A stretch of 64,000 nucleotides of DNA. Source: Nannocystis exedens. GTDB taxonomy: Bacteria > Myxococcota_A > Polyangia > Nannocystales > Nannocystaceae. Shown here one piece after another: positions 1-7,993 of the stretch. The position numbers were made by a program, and so were the translations under genes. The stretch is from contig NZ_NETK01000001.1 of assembly GCF_002343915.1 (NCBI RefSeq), positions 5,032,001 to 5,096,000 on the forward strand, read 5' to 3'. The number at the start of each line of letters is the position of its first letter. Position 1 is the stretch's first letter. Under the pieces are notes generated by a model. The model worked only from the letters and a program-made list of their open reading frames with translations, was not told where the DNA came from and made no database searches.

Positions 1-192
1 CCCGGCTCCCCGGGTCCACGACGCGCCTGCTCCCCCCGACTTCCCCACGGCTCCGAAAACGATAGCAACCCCGCGAACCGGGCGGCAAGCGGCCGCGCCG
101 CGCGCTGACGGGCAATATGTCCCAAAGGCCATGGACGTTAGTGCGCCTCGCGTGTTTTCCGTGCGCAGGGTTTCTCTGCTAGCTTTGTCGCC

Positions 193-1398
193 GTGGCCGG
201 GGCGTCGTCACATGTCGCGAGGGACACGTCGCCGCGAGACCCCCGCCAGGCGCGTGCGAAGCCCCCGCCCGCTGCCCTCCCGCTCCCACCCGAGCCGCTG
301 AGCGTCCGCCTCCGCCGTGCGCCCGTCACGGCCGGATTGCTGGGGGTGTGCATCGTTCTCTACGCGATCACCTTCGCCGCCACGCTCGCTCAGGCCGCCG
401 ACCCGCTGGACACCGCGCTGCGCAGCCTCTGGAGCCTGAGTCTCACGGACAGCACCGAGATCTTCCGCCAGCTCGGCGCCCTCGAGCTCTCGCGCGTGTG
501 GCTCGACGGCGAGTGGTGGCGCGTGGCGACCACCGGCCTCTTGCACGGCAGCCTGCTCCATCTGGTGCTCAACAGCATCGCCCTGCTCTCGGTCGGCGAG
601 TGGGTCGAGCAGGCCTGGGGCCATTTTCGCACACTCGCGCTATTCACGCTAGCGAGCATCGGCGGCGCTCTCGCTTCCCTGGCCTGGTGCGAGTCGCCGA
701 TCGTCCTCGGCGCGTCGGCGGGGATCCTCGGTCAGGCCGGCGCGCTCTGGCTCGCGCGTCGCTGGGGCTCCGCCGAGCTTCAAGAGGAGCTCGCGCCGAT
801 CTCCGCGACCAGCCTGGCGATCTTGATCCTGATCTGCCTCGGCCTCGGCCTCGCGGTCCCTGGGATCGCCCAGGCCGGACACCTCGGCGGCCTGGCGGCC
901 GGCCTCCTGCTCGGAGGCGCCTGGGTCGCCCGCGCGCGCTGGCTGAGGGCCGCTCTCTCGCTCGAGCTGGCGCTTCTGCTCGGCGGGCTCGCGTGGCTCG
1001 GCGCGCACCCGACCCACCGCACCAACTACTACGCGATCCTCGGCTTCCGCCTGCTCGCCGACGACCGTCCCGCCGAAGCCCTCATCCTCTTTAATAGGGG
1101 ACTCGAGCGCGACCCCGAGAACGCGAACTTCCGCAACGCCGTCGCCTACCAGCTCGCCCTCGACGGCGTCGAGCTCGATCGCGCCGAGTCCCTCTCCCTC
1201 GCCGCTCTGAAGCCCGACCCCCTCAACGCCAGCTACCTCGACACGCTCGGGTGGATCTGGTGCCGCCAGGGCCACGCCGACGCGGGCACCCGAGTCCTGC
1301 ACGCCGCAGCCTGGCTTGCCAGCGAGCGCTTCCCCGAACTGGACGAGCACCTCGCCGGCTGCCCCTCGGCCGCGAGTGTTCCACGTGAAACACCCTGA
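193..1398 (+). CDS. Rhomboid-family intramembrane serine protease with C-terminal TPR-like region
   Basis: A polytopic membrane protein of 401 residues. The rhomboid core is recognisable: a WWR motif near residue 108, HGSLLHLVLN at 118-127, the catalytic serine motif GASAG (Ser175) and the partner histidine in HLGG (His230). Rhomboids cut substrate proteins inside the membrane; the substrate here is unknown. Residues about 275-385 look like TPR helices (RLLADDRPAEALILFNRGL), suggesting a partner-binding tail. The start is a GTG at 193; no in-frame ATG lies nearby upstream of the conserved core. The last codons (V-P-R-E-T) are formed by a parS site. No partial gene is visible in bases 1-192. 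Confidence 0.85.
   Translation: MAGASSHVARDTSPRDPRQARAKPPPAALPLPPEPLSVRLRRAPVTAGLLGVCIVLYAITFAATLAQAADPLDTALRSLWSLSLTDSTEIFRQLGALELSRVWLDGEWWRVATTGLLHGSLLHLVLNSIALLSVGEWVEQAWGHFRTLALFTLASIGGALASLAWCESPIVLGASAGILGQAGALWLARRWGSAELQEELAPISATSLAILILICLGLGLAVPGIAQAGHLGGLAAGLLLGGAWVARARWLRAALSLELALLLGGLAWLGAHPTHRTNYYAILGFRLLADDRPAEALILFNRGLERDPENANFRNAVAYQLALDGVELDRAESLSLAALKPDPLNASYLDTLGWIWCRQGHADAGTRVLHAAAWLASERFPELDEHLAGCPSAASVPRETP
1377..1392. other. parS: parS centromere site 1 (perfect consensus)
   Basis: TGTTCCACGTGAAACA matches the universal bacterial parS consensus (TGTTTCACGTGGAACA in the other orientation) at every base. ParB binds such sites and spreads to build the segregation complex near the origin. 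The site overlaps the 3' end of the rhomboid gene and supplies its last codons. Confidence 0.95.
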
Positions 1399-1900
1399 GC
1401 GTTTGACGCGGCGTCGTGCAACCGCGGCCGCGCATCGGCAGCGGCCGCGGCTCGCTCCTCCTCTGGCCTGCGAGCGCCGTCAACTGTCCCCCAGTCCGTC
1501 CTCTCTTGGGAAGCAAACCCGCTTCGCTAGTACCGCTGCACCGCTCCGGGACGAGCGACCGGCTGCGAGGACCGTCTCGAAGCAGATCTTGATATCGCAG
1601 CCGGCTCTGCTGGGAGGGATGCCGAGCTGGCGCGCCAGGCCGAATGCCACCAGGGCATTCGACGGGGGCGAAATGGGCGCGGCCTTGGCAGCCAGGCGGG
1701 CGACCTCGCCGGGGTCGCCGGCGGTCGGCCGGGCTCGGGTGTCGGCGAGCGAGGCGGCGAAGCATCGATGCAGCCGCTGCTCTGCGAAGCCGCTCCCTGG
1801 CCACGACAGACACCTCAGGTGCTGAGCGACGACGGATGCCGGTCCATCGCGGAACGACGCCCTGGGGGGCCGCAATCAGGAGCCGCCACTCAACCGTGGG

Positions 1901-1916
1901 TGTTCCACGTGAAACA
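1901..1916. other. parS: parS centromere site 2 (perfect consensus)
   Basis: TGTTCCACGTGAAACA, identical to site 1 and in the same orientation. It lies in non-coding DNA. Confidence 0.95.
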
Positions 1917-2118
1917 CTTTTGGGTTCCCAAACGGTCCCCCGCACGCGTGCCCACCGTTATCAGCAGGCGCCCTTCAACAATGGCGCCGCCTTGAACTAG
2001 CGCGGCGCAGCCGGCTTCAGTGCTGACGCTAGAGTCCGGCGTCAACATCGCCAAGCCAGCTAGGTCGGTGCCCGCACGAGCCCTCTGTCCAACAGGACGA
2101 CGGTCAACATCGACCCAG

Positions 2119-2134
2119 TGTTCCACGTGAAACA
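2119..2134. other. parS: parS centromere site 3 (perfect consensus)
   Basis: TGTTCCACGTGAAACA, identical to sites 1 and 2, same orientation, 218 bp after site 2. Confidence 0.95.
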
Positions 2135-2632
2135 ATCGGGGTGACCGAGCGGTGCCGCCCCGCGATGGCTCCTCGGCGCGCTCGCAGCGGGCCGATCGAA
2201 CCGCGGCAGCACCGCGGAAAGACCTACGGTGCCTTCGCGGAGCTCCCGCCAGTGGCCTTCGCGCGCCACGCTCCAGAGCGTCCAGAAGTCCAGGTCCCAG
2301 CCAGACGCCTAAAAATGCTCGGCGTCGTATTCAGCTTCAGGTCGGAGCCCGCCAGTCCTACCCTAGAATTCAGCGGTGATCGTGCTGTTGCAACTGCCCC
2401 TGGCGGTGCACCTGCAAGCATCCGGGACCGCATCCTCCTTGCGGAGGCGCCGCGAAGTCCGCAGGCGGCCCGGTCCGCCTTCGCCCAGGACTGAGGCGCA
2501 CGGGGCGTGCACCGCAGCAGACAGCTTGCCGGTGAGGCCCGAGAATGCGCGGGCAAGCACGAGCAAGAGACTCGAGCACTCGCCAGCGCGAGCGCTTCGC
2601 ACGATGTAGGATGGAGCCGGCCCGCTCTCAAG

Positions 2633-2648
2633 CGTTCCACGTGAAACA
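2633..2648. other. parS: parS centromere site 4 (one mismatch)
   Basis: CGTTCCACGTGAAACA: only the first base differs from consensus. The CACGTG core and both inner arms are intact, so ParB binding is expected. Confidence 0.9.
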
Positions 2649-2989
2649 CATCGAGAACCTGCGCCTTGATGGCTGGGGACCTGCCGCTCCGCCCACAGCA
2701 CCCGAGCCACGCCTATCCGCGCGCCCAACGCGGCCACCGGAAGGCTCGCGGTTGGTAGCTCACGGCGAATCGCCCTACCCCTGAGGCGCGAGCCGCCCGC
2801 TGAAGTCGGACCGGTTTCACCACCCACTCCCAGCACTCGAGTCAGCACACGTAGCCCCCAACTGCGCCTCCCTGGCTCAAGTTTCCATGCGCCCGCGATG
2901 CGAGGTCGTCTCTCAAGCGAGCACTTTAAACGATCTGGGCGCGGAGCGGCCGCACACGATAAACGCCCCCACGGCCATCGATCGGCTCG

Positions 2990-3005
2990 TGTTCCACGTG
3001 AAACG
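2990..3005. other. parS: parS centromere site 5 (one mismatch)
   Basis: TGTTCCACGTGAAACG: only the last base differs from consensus. Confidence 0.9.
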
Positions 3006-3597
3006 TTCCAATCAGTCCCAGTCGCTCCATGTGGGCCCTACGACGAGCTCCTCGACCACGAGGGAGTCGGCGCTCGCCCGCCAAGAATGTCTGCCCAGCC
3101 TGTCAGACCAGCGGGGCCGCGCGGCCCCGCCGAGCCACTTCCCAAGCCGGCCACCCTGCACGGCTCCAAGGACGGCCCTCCTTCCGTCCGAACAACGCCA
3201 CCAGGAATGCCAGTCGCCTCCACCGCCTCGCCCTGGGCTCGGCGATTCTCCCTTGGGCGCTGCCGAGCGCGCCTTCGCCGAATCTGAGAGAGGCCGACCC
3301 CCGCCCGAAGCGCAGAGCGAATCGCAGTCGTTGCAGAAGCTCGCCGCACCCGTCAGCGCAGGCAGTCTTCAGCCAGGAAAGCTCGGTACTCGCAGTCGGG
3401 CCAGCGCGGGCGCACGGCTTCATCGCTATAGCCGATGTGAAGCTCGTAGCGGCGCTGGGTGTGCCTTGCACTCCCACGCCAGCCCTCGCCATGGCCGGGC
3501 GCAGTGACCTTCGACCTACCCGGTCAGCCGCCGTGCCCAAGTCAACAGCACCAGCCCATCAACCCTGCGCCCGCCCAGCCTCACCACCAAGCGCCCC

Positions 3598-3613
3598 CGT
3601 TCCACGTGGAACA
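3598..3613. other. parS: parS-like site 6 (symmetric variant)
   Basis: CGTTCCACGTGGAACA has a perfectly palindromic inner 14 bp (GTTCCACGTGGAAC), unlike the asymmetric sites 1-5. It sits one base beyond the rsmG stop codon. ParB sites of this symmetric form are functional in other bacteria (TGTTNCACGTGNAACA), so binding is likely. Confidence 0.8.
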
Positions 3614-3614
3614 C

Positions 3615-4295
3615 TCACCCGCCCCGCACCCCGCGGATCGACCAGCGCTCATCATCGACTCGTCCCACCTCGCCATGAAAAGCGCCGGTCTCTGCCTTCA
3701 CATGGGCGACCACCACCCCACCAGGCTTGACCCATCGCTTGCCCAGCTCGACCCAGACCTCCGGGGCGAACACGGCCCGCGCGCTCGCCCAATCGAAGCT
3801 CCCCGCCACCACCGTCTCCCCGGCGGTGATCGGGCGCCAGCTCGCTCCTTCGATGTGTCCACGGAGTACGCGACAATCTCGCCGCCCGATTTGGTTGACC
3901 GCCAGATCGAGGAAGGAAGCCCGACGCTCACGCGGCTCCACCAGGGTCACCTGCACTTCGAGACAGGCCGCGATCACGAGCCCGGGGAAGCCTGCGCCCG
4001 ATCCGACGTCGAGCCAGCGCTGCGCCGACTGGTAGCCGACCTTGTGGGCCAGGCCGACCACCTGCAAGCCCTCGAGAACATGTCCCAACAGACCTGCCTC
4101 ATCGGACGCCCCGCTCAGGTTGAAGGCGCGACCGAAGCGCTGCCACAGCCCCAGCAACAGCCGCAGCCGATCGACCGCGGGGGCCTCGAGCTCGAACCCG
4201 AAGCGCGTCGCCGCCGCGGTGAGGTGGTGGCCAACATCGACGTTGCTCCTCTGCACGCTCGCGGAGTAAGAAGAGCCCTCGCTCCTGTCAAGCAT
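3615..4295 (-). CDS. rsmG: 16S rRNA (guanine527-N7)-methyltransferase RsmG (GidB)
   Basis: A SAM-dependent methyltransferase that makes m7G527 in the 530 loop of 16S rRNA. The family signatures are present: FNLSG near residue 58, the SAM-binding LDVGSGAGFPGL and the VTLVEPRERRASFL segment that follows. The length (up to 226 residues) is normal. rsmG commonly lies next to parAB near origins; here a parS site follows its stop codon. The ATG at 4295 overlaps the divergent bioF start by two bases. A GTG at 4256 is an alternative start and would fit a possible promoter inside the upstream codons, so the first 13 residues are uncertain. Confidence 0.9.
   Translation of the reverse strand: MLDRSEGSSYSASVQRSNVDVGHHLTAAATRFGFELEAPAVDRLRLLLGLWQRFGRAFNLSGASDEAGLLGHVLEGLQVVGLAHKVGYQSAQRWLDVGSGAGFPGLVIAACLEVQVTLVEPRERRASFLDLAVNQIGRRDCRVLRGHIEGASWRPITAGETVVAGSFDWASARAVFAPEVWVELGKRWVKPGGVVVAHVKAETGAFHGEVGRVDDERWSIRGVRGG
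4263..4291 (-). promoter_or_regulatory. Possible rsmG promoter
   Basis: Reading leftwards, a perfect TTGACA (4291-4286) is followed after 17 bases by TACTCC (4268-4263), a poor -10. If real, transcription would begin almost at the GTG at 4256, implying a near-leaderless rsmG that starts there and not at 4295. Confidence 0.35.
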
Positions 4296-5466
4296 GTCCG
4301 AACTGTTGAACCAGCGACTTCGTCGCCGCCTGGCCGCCCTGCAGGACGAGGGTCTCGCCCGCGAGCGGCCGCGGATCGGTCGGCGCGACGGCGTGCGCTA
4401 CGAGCTCGACGGCCATTGGGTCACCGGCTTCTGCAGCAACGACTATCTCGGCTTCGCCAACCACCCGCGCCTTCGCCCTGCGAGCTTCGTCTCTCTCGAA
4501 GCCGCCGACGCGGCCGGCTCGACTGCATCGCGTCTCGTCGCCGGCGATCTTCCGGCTCACCGGGCCGCGGAGCGAGCGCTCGCCGCCCTGGTCGGTTCGG
4601 CCGACGCCGTGCTGTTTCCCAGCGGCTTCCAGCTCAACGTCGGCGTCCTGCCGGCGCTGATCGAGCCGGACGACCTCGTCTTCAGCGACGCCCTCAACCA
4701 CGCCAGCCTCATCGACGGCCTCCGCCTGGCTCGCTCGCGCCCGACGATTCTCCCGCACCGCAGCGCCCCCGGCGCGAGCGACGGCCCGAGCTGGTGGGTG
4801 ACCGAGTCGATCTTCTCGATGGACGGCGACACCGCCGAACCCGCCCTCCTGCGAGACTTCAGCGAGCGGGGCGGCATGCTGTACCTCGACGAGGCCCACA
4901 GCCTCGGCCTCTTCCCCAAGGGGGCCGGCTTCGCTCGCCACCACGCGATCCGTCCGGCCGTGCTCATGGGCGGCCTCGGCAAGGCGTTCGGCCTGGCCGG
5001 CGCCTTCGCGGCCGGCAGCCACGAGGTCTGCACGTGGATCCGCACTCGCGCGCGCAGCTTCGTGTTCAGCACCGGCAACGCGCCCGTCCTCGCCGAACAG
5101 GCGCGAATCGCCGCGGAGATGCTGGCCGGGCCGGAGGGCGACGAGCGCCGCGCCCGGATGTGGGCCAACGCCCGCCTCCTGGCCGACGCGCTCGAGCGAC
5201 CGCCACCCACCTCCCCGATCTTCCCGGTGGTGATCGGCGCCAACCAGCTCGCCGTGACCGTCAGCCGCGCCCTGCTCGAACGCGGCTGGCACGTCCAGGC
5301 GATCCGCCCGCCCACCGTCCCCGCGGGCTCCGCCCGGCTGCGGATCACGATCACTGCCGCGCACGAGGAGGCGCAGATCCACGCCCTCGTGGCCGATCTC
5401 CGCACGCTCTTGCAGCATTTCGGCCTCTCCCTCGCCGATACCCGGCCGCCGGCCGAGCCTCGCTGA
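4294..5466 (+). CDS. bioF: 8-amino-7-oxononanoate synthase-like PLP enzyme (biotin synthesis)
   Basis: A 390-residue member of the PLP-dependent alpha-oxoamine synthase family. BioF condenses pimeloyl-ACP with alanine in biotin synthesis. Visible signatures are NDYLGFANHP (49-58), GSTASRLVAGD, the histidine in NHASLIDG, the PLP-contacting DEAH (199-202) and the Schiff-base lysine in GGLGKAFG (Lys230). The related threonine-metabolism enzyme KBL and 5-aminolevulinate synthase share this fold, but the compact N-terminus and the sequence around the active site favour BioF. No other biotin gene is adjacent. It diverges from rsmG with overlapping start codons. Confidence 0.85.
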   Translation: MSELLNQRLRRRLAALQDEGLARERPRIGRRDGVRYELDGHWVTGFCSNDYLGFANHPRLRPASFVSLEAADAAGSTASRLVAGDLPAHRAAERALAALVGSADAVLFPSGFQLNVGVLPALIEPDDLVFSDALNHASLIDGLRLARSRPTILPHRSAPGASDGPSWWVTESIFSMDGDTAEPALLRDFSERGGMLYLDEAHSLGLFPKGAGFARHHAIRPAVLMGGLGKAFGLAGAFAAGSHEVCTWIRTRARSFVFSTGNAPVLAEQARIAAEMLAGPEGDERRARMWANARLLADALERPPPTSPIFPVVIGANQLAVTVSRALLERGWHVQAIRPPTVPAGSARLRITITAAHEEAQIHALVADLRTLLQHFGLSLADTRPPAEPR

Positions 5467-5469
5467 TCG

Positions 5470-5955
5470 AGATCGTCGATCTGTCCCTTGAGCCAGGCGG
5501 CTTCCTCACCTGGCCATCTCGACAGCATGTCTCTCGGGCCAGCCTGTCTCTCGGGCCAGCTCTCGTGCAGCCAGAACAGCGGCCCCAGCACGTCTCGACC
5601 TGGCATCGACCTGTCCTTCGAATCACGCCGGCCTACGCAGCCCTCGCATCAGCCTGCCTCTCGAGCCAGCCTCCGCTTCGCCAAAACAGCGCCCCCCGGC
5701 ACAGGCCCCTGGCTCGACCGATCCCTTGGGTCGTGTGGCCACCTACGTGGCCGTCGCCTCACCCTGTCTCTTGGGCCAGTTTCCGCCAAGCCAGCACAGC
5801 GACCCCTGCCCATACCCCCGGCCTCAACCAAACCCTTGAGTTAAGTCACCGCCCTCGGCGGCCGTCGCAACAGCTTGTCTCTTGGGCCAGTTTCCGCCGA
5901 GCCAGTCAGGGGACCCGTCGCGCGCCCGTCGCGACAACCTGCACCTTGGGTTCCG
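5470..5955. repeat. 110-bp imperfect tandem repeat array (four units)
   Basis: The anchor TGTCTCTTGGGCCAG or close variants recurs at 5545, 5655, 5765 and 5876, a spacing of 110, 110 and 111 bp. Each unit also has a weaker upstream CCCTTG-like block and a downstream block ending in AGCCAG-ACAGCG. The last two units are most alike; a fifth, truncated unit may start at about 5931. The array fills the bioF-mnmE spacer together with unremarkable sequence up to 6101. The period is not a multiple of three and no reading frame is conserved, so it is not coding. Confidence 0.85.
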
Positions 5956-6101
5956 CTCGAGCCGCCCCTGCTCCCGCGGTTGACGCCTCCCTCCTGAGAG
6001 GGGGGGTGCGCCGGGGTCTGTGTGCTCGAGCCCTGTTCCTCACCGGACTCGCCACAAATTCGAGCCGGCGAACCCCACGCTTCGACCAGGCCCCGCGCGC
6101 C

Positions 6102-7424
6102 TCACTTGCCGATGCAGAACTGGCTGAAGATCCGCCCGAGCACATCTTCACCGACCGGCCCGAGCGCGTCGCGACCCGTGATCTCCGCCAGCTGGCGCTC
6201 CGCGACGCCGAGCTCGAACGCCACCAGCTCGAGCGGCGCTGCGCGCTCGAGCAACCCTTGCGCGGAGGCCATCGCCGCCGCCGCATCAAACGCCCGGTCG
6301 CGGTGACGTGCCAGCCCGATCCACGGGGCCGTCTCGTCGCCCCGCACCCGCGTGGCGATCTGCGCGCGCAACTCTTCCAGCCCCTCGCCGGTCTGCGCGC
6401 TCACCCCGAGCCAGTCGGGGCGGCGCGCGCCGAGGTCTCGCTTGCTCTCCACGTGCAGCCCCTCCGGCACCGCCGCCTCGGTCGGCGCCGCCTCGGCCGG
6501 CTCGAGCCAGAGCACCAGCTCGGCGCCGGCGATCTGCTCGCGGCTGCGGCCGATCCCCTCGTGTTCGATCGAGTCGTCCGTCGCGCTGCGCAGGCCGGCG
6601 GTGTCGACTACCACCACCTCGAGCCCGTCGATCAGCAGCTCCGCCTCGACGTAGTCGCGGGTCGTCCCCGGCGTCGGCGAGACGATCGCGCGCGATCGGC
6701 CGAGCAGCGCGTTGAACAGCGCGCTCTTGCCGGCGTTGGGCGGCCCCGCGATCACCACCCGCGCACGCTCACGCGCTCGCTGTCCGGCGGCGAAACTCCG
6801 TAACCACGCTCGCGCCGTCGCCTCGTGCTGCATCAACTCCTCGCGCCAGCGACTCACGTCGCCGTCGGCGACGTCGTCGGGGAAGTCGAGGTTCGCTTCG
6901 ATCTCCGCCCGGAGATCTCCCACCGCCCTGCGCAGCGCTTCGACCTCGCGACCGAGCTCGCCGGCGACCAGTCGACGTGCCTGGTCGATCGCCGCCGACG
7001 TGCGCGCGGCGATCAGCGCCGCGATCCCCTCCGCCTGCTCAAGGCTCAGTCGCCCGTGCTCGAAGGCTCGTCGCGTGAACTCGCCGGGCCCCGCGGCCCG
7101 GGCGCCCCGCTCTCGCAGCGCCGCGACGATCCGGCCGACGTTGCGCGCGCCGGCGTGGACGTGCAACTCGATCACGTCCTCGCCGGTGAACGACTTCGGT
7201 CCGGGCATCCAGACCACGAGCGCGTCCTCGGCCGCGCCCTCGCTGTCGCGCAGGCGGCGACGGGCGAGGGTGCGAGGCGGCGGGAGCGTCTCGACGATTG
7301 GTTCGACGATCGAGCGCGCCTCGGGTCCGCTGACACGGACGATCGCCACGCCGCCGTCGGGGGTTCCGGTGGCGACGCCGACGATCGTCGAATCGGGGCT
7401 CTGCGAGGCGCGCGGCCGGGTCAA
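6102..7424 (-). CDS. mnmE: tRNA modification GTPase MnmE
   Basis: MnmE, with MnmG, installs the carboxymethylaminomethyl group on U34 of certain tRNAs. The 440-residue product has the N-terminal formyl-THF-binding domain, the helical domain with FTRRAF (116-121), and an inserted GTPase domain: P-loop GPPNAGKS (227-234), GTTRD (253-257) and DTAG (274-277). The C-terminal FCIGK supplies the active-site cysteine. The base-recognition motif reads SKRD (327-330) and not the usual NKxD. The ATG overlaps the jag stop by four bases, so the two are translationally coupled. mnmG is not in the window. Confidence 0.96.
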   Translation of the reverse strand: MTRPRASQSPDSTIVGVATGTPDGGVAIVRVSGPEARSIVEPIVETLPPPRTLARRRLRDSEGAAEDALVVWMPGPKSFTGEDVIELHVHAGARNVGRIVAALRERGARAAGPGEFTRRAFEHGRLSLEQAEGIAALIAARTSAAIDQARRLVAGELGREVEALRRAVGDLRAEIEANLDFPDDVADGDVSRWREELMQHEATARAWLRSFAAGQRARERARVVIAGPPNAGKSALFNALLGRSRAIVSPTPGTTRDYVEAELLIDGLEVVVVDTAGLRSATDDSIEHEGIGRSREQIAGAELVLWLEPAEAAPTEAAVPEGLHVESKRDLGARRPDWLGVSAQTGEGLEELRAQIATRVRGDETAPWIGLARHRDRAFDAAAAMASAQGLLERAAPLELVAFELGVAERQLAEITGRDALGPVGEDVLGRIFSQFCIGK

Positions 7425-7978
7425 GCGCGGGCGTCGTCGAAGCCGTTGCCGCCGCGGCGCGGCGGGTCGCCGTCGCGGGCGGGGAACACGACCACGTGGC
7501 GGAAGCGGCCCTCGCCTTCGGACTCGGTGCGGAGGCCGTTGACGTCGACGAGGGCGAGGTGGACGACGCGGCGTTCCATCGCGCTCATCGGGTCGAAGTG
7601 GTACGGCTTGCCGGTGCTGAGCACCTTCTGGCCGATGCCTTGAGCGAGCTCGCGGAGGCTCTTCTCGCGGCGCATGCGGTACCCGCCGACGTCGAGGGTG
7701 ATCCGCATGCGCTCGAAGCCTTCGGCTTGGAGGACGCGGAGCGTCAGGTACTGCAGCGCGTCGAGGGTGGCGCCGTGACGGCCGATGAGCAGGCCCCCGT
7801 CCTCTTCCGACGTGTTGAGGTCGCAGTGGAGGCCGTCTTCTTCGACATCGATGTCGACCTCGACTTCGACCCCGAGGAGGCCGAGCACCGACTCGAGGAA
7901 GGAGCGGACGACGGGGACGGCTTTGGCGTAGCGTTCGTCGGCGCTGAGCTGCGCGTCGTTAACGTTGGCTTCGGGCAT
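7421..7978 (-). CDS. jag: RNA-binding protein Jag/KhpB (KH and R3H domains)
   Basis: A 185-residue RNA-binding protein of the Jag/KhpB family, almost always placed next to yidC. The KH domain is marked by the GxxG loop in LIGRHGATLDALQYL (about 83-97), and the R3H domain by ERRVVHLAL and the basic, glycine-containing segment GEGRFRHVVV near the C-terminus. The N-terminal Jag-N domain seen in Gram-positive homologues is reduced to an acidic segment. It lies 15 bp downstream of yidC and overlaps mnmE, within the rpmH-mnmE operon. Confidence 0.93.
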   Translation of the reverse strand: MPEANVNDAQLSADERYAKAVPVVRSFLESVLGLLGVEVEVDIDVEEDGLHCDLNTSEEDGGLLIGRHGATLDALQYLTLRVLQAEGFERMRITLDVGGYRMRREKSLRELAQGIGQKVLSTGKPYHFDPMSAMERRVVHLALVDVNGLRTESEGEGRFRHVVVFPARDGDPPRRGGNGFDDARA

Positions 7979-7993
7979 GCTGGGGATCGCCTC

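Larger units (their letters stand above)
1399..3597. other. Gene-poor parS region
   Basis: About 2.2 kb without a convincing gene. Open frames occur on both strands, but they overlap one another, match no family I recognise, and several merely translate the parS sites (peptides with FHVKH or VPRET). The stretch carries five of the six parS sites at irregular spacing (214-608 bp apart) and looks like a dedicated ParB-loading region. A small protein hidden here cannot be excluded. Confidence 0.7.

Noticed and set aside
1..192. End of an upstream gene at the left edge
   Set aside because: No frame here shows a recognisable protein end, and the only nearby frame on the minus strand is a shadow of the rhomboid gene.
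5470..5955. CRISPR array
   Set aside because: Repeats are about 110 bp, imperfect and contiguous, with no unique spacers and no cas genes.
3459..6803. A 1114-codon plus-strand open frame
   Set aside because: It crosses rsmG, bioF and mnmE in other frames, is Arg/Pro/Ala-rich and matches nothing. It is a shadow of high-GC coding DNA.
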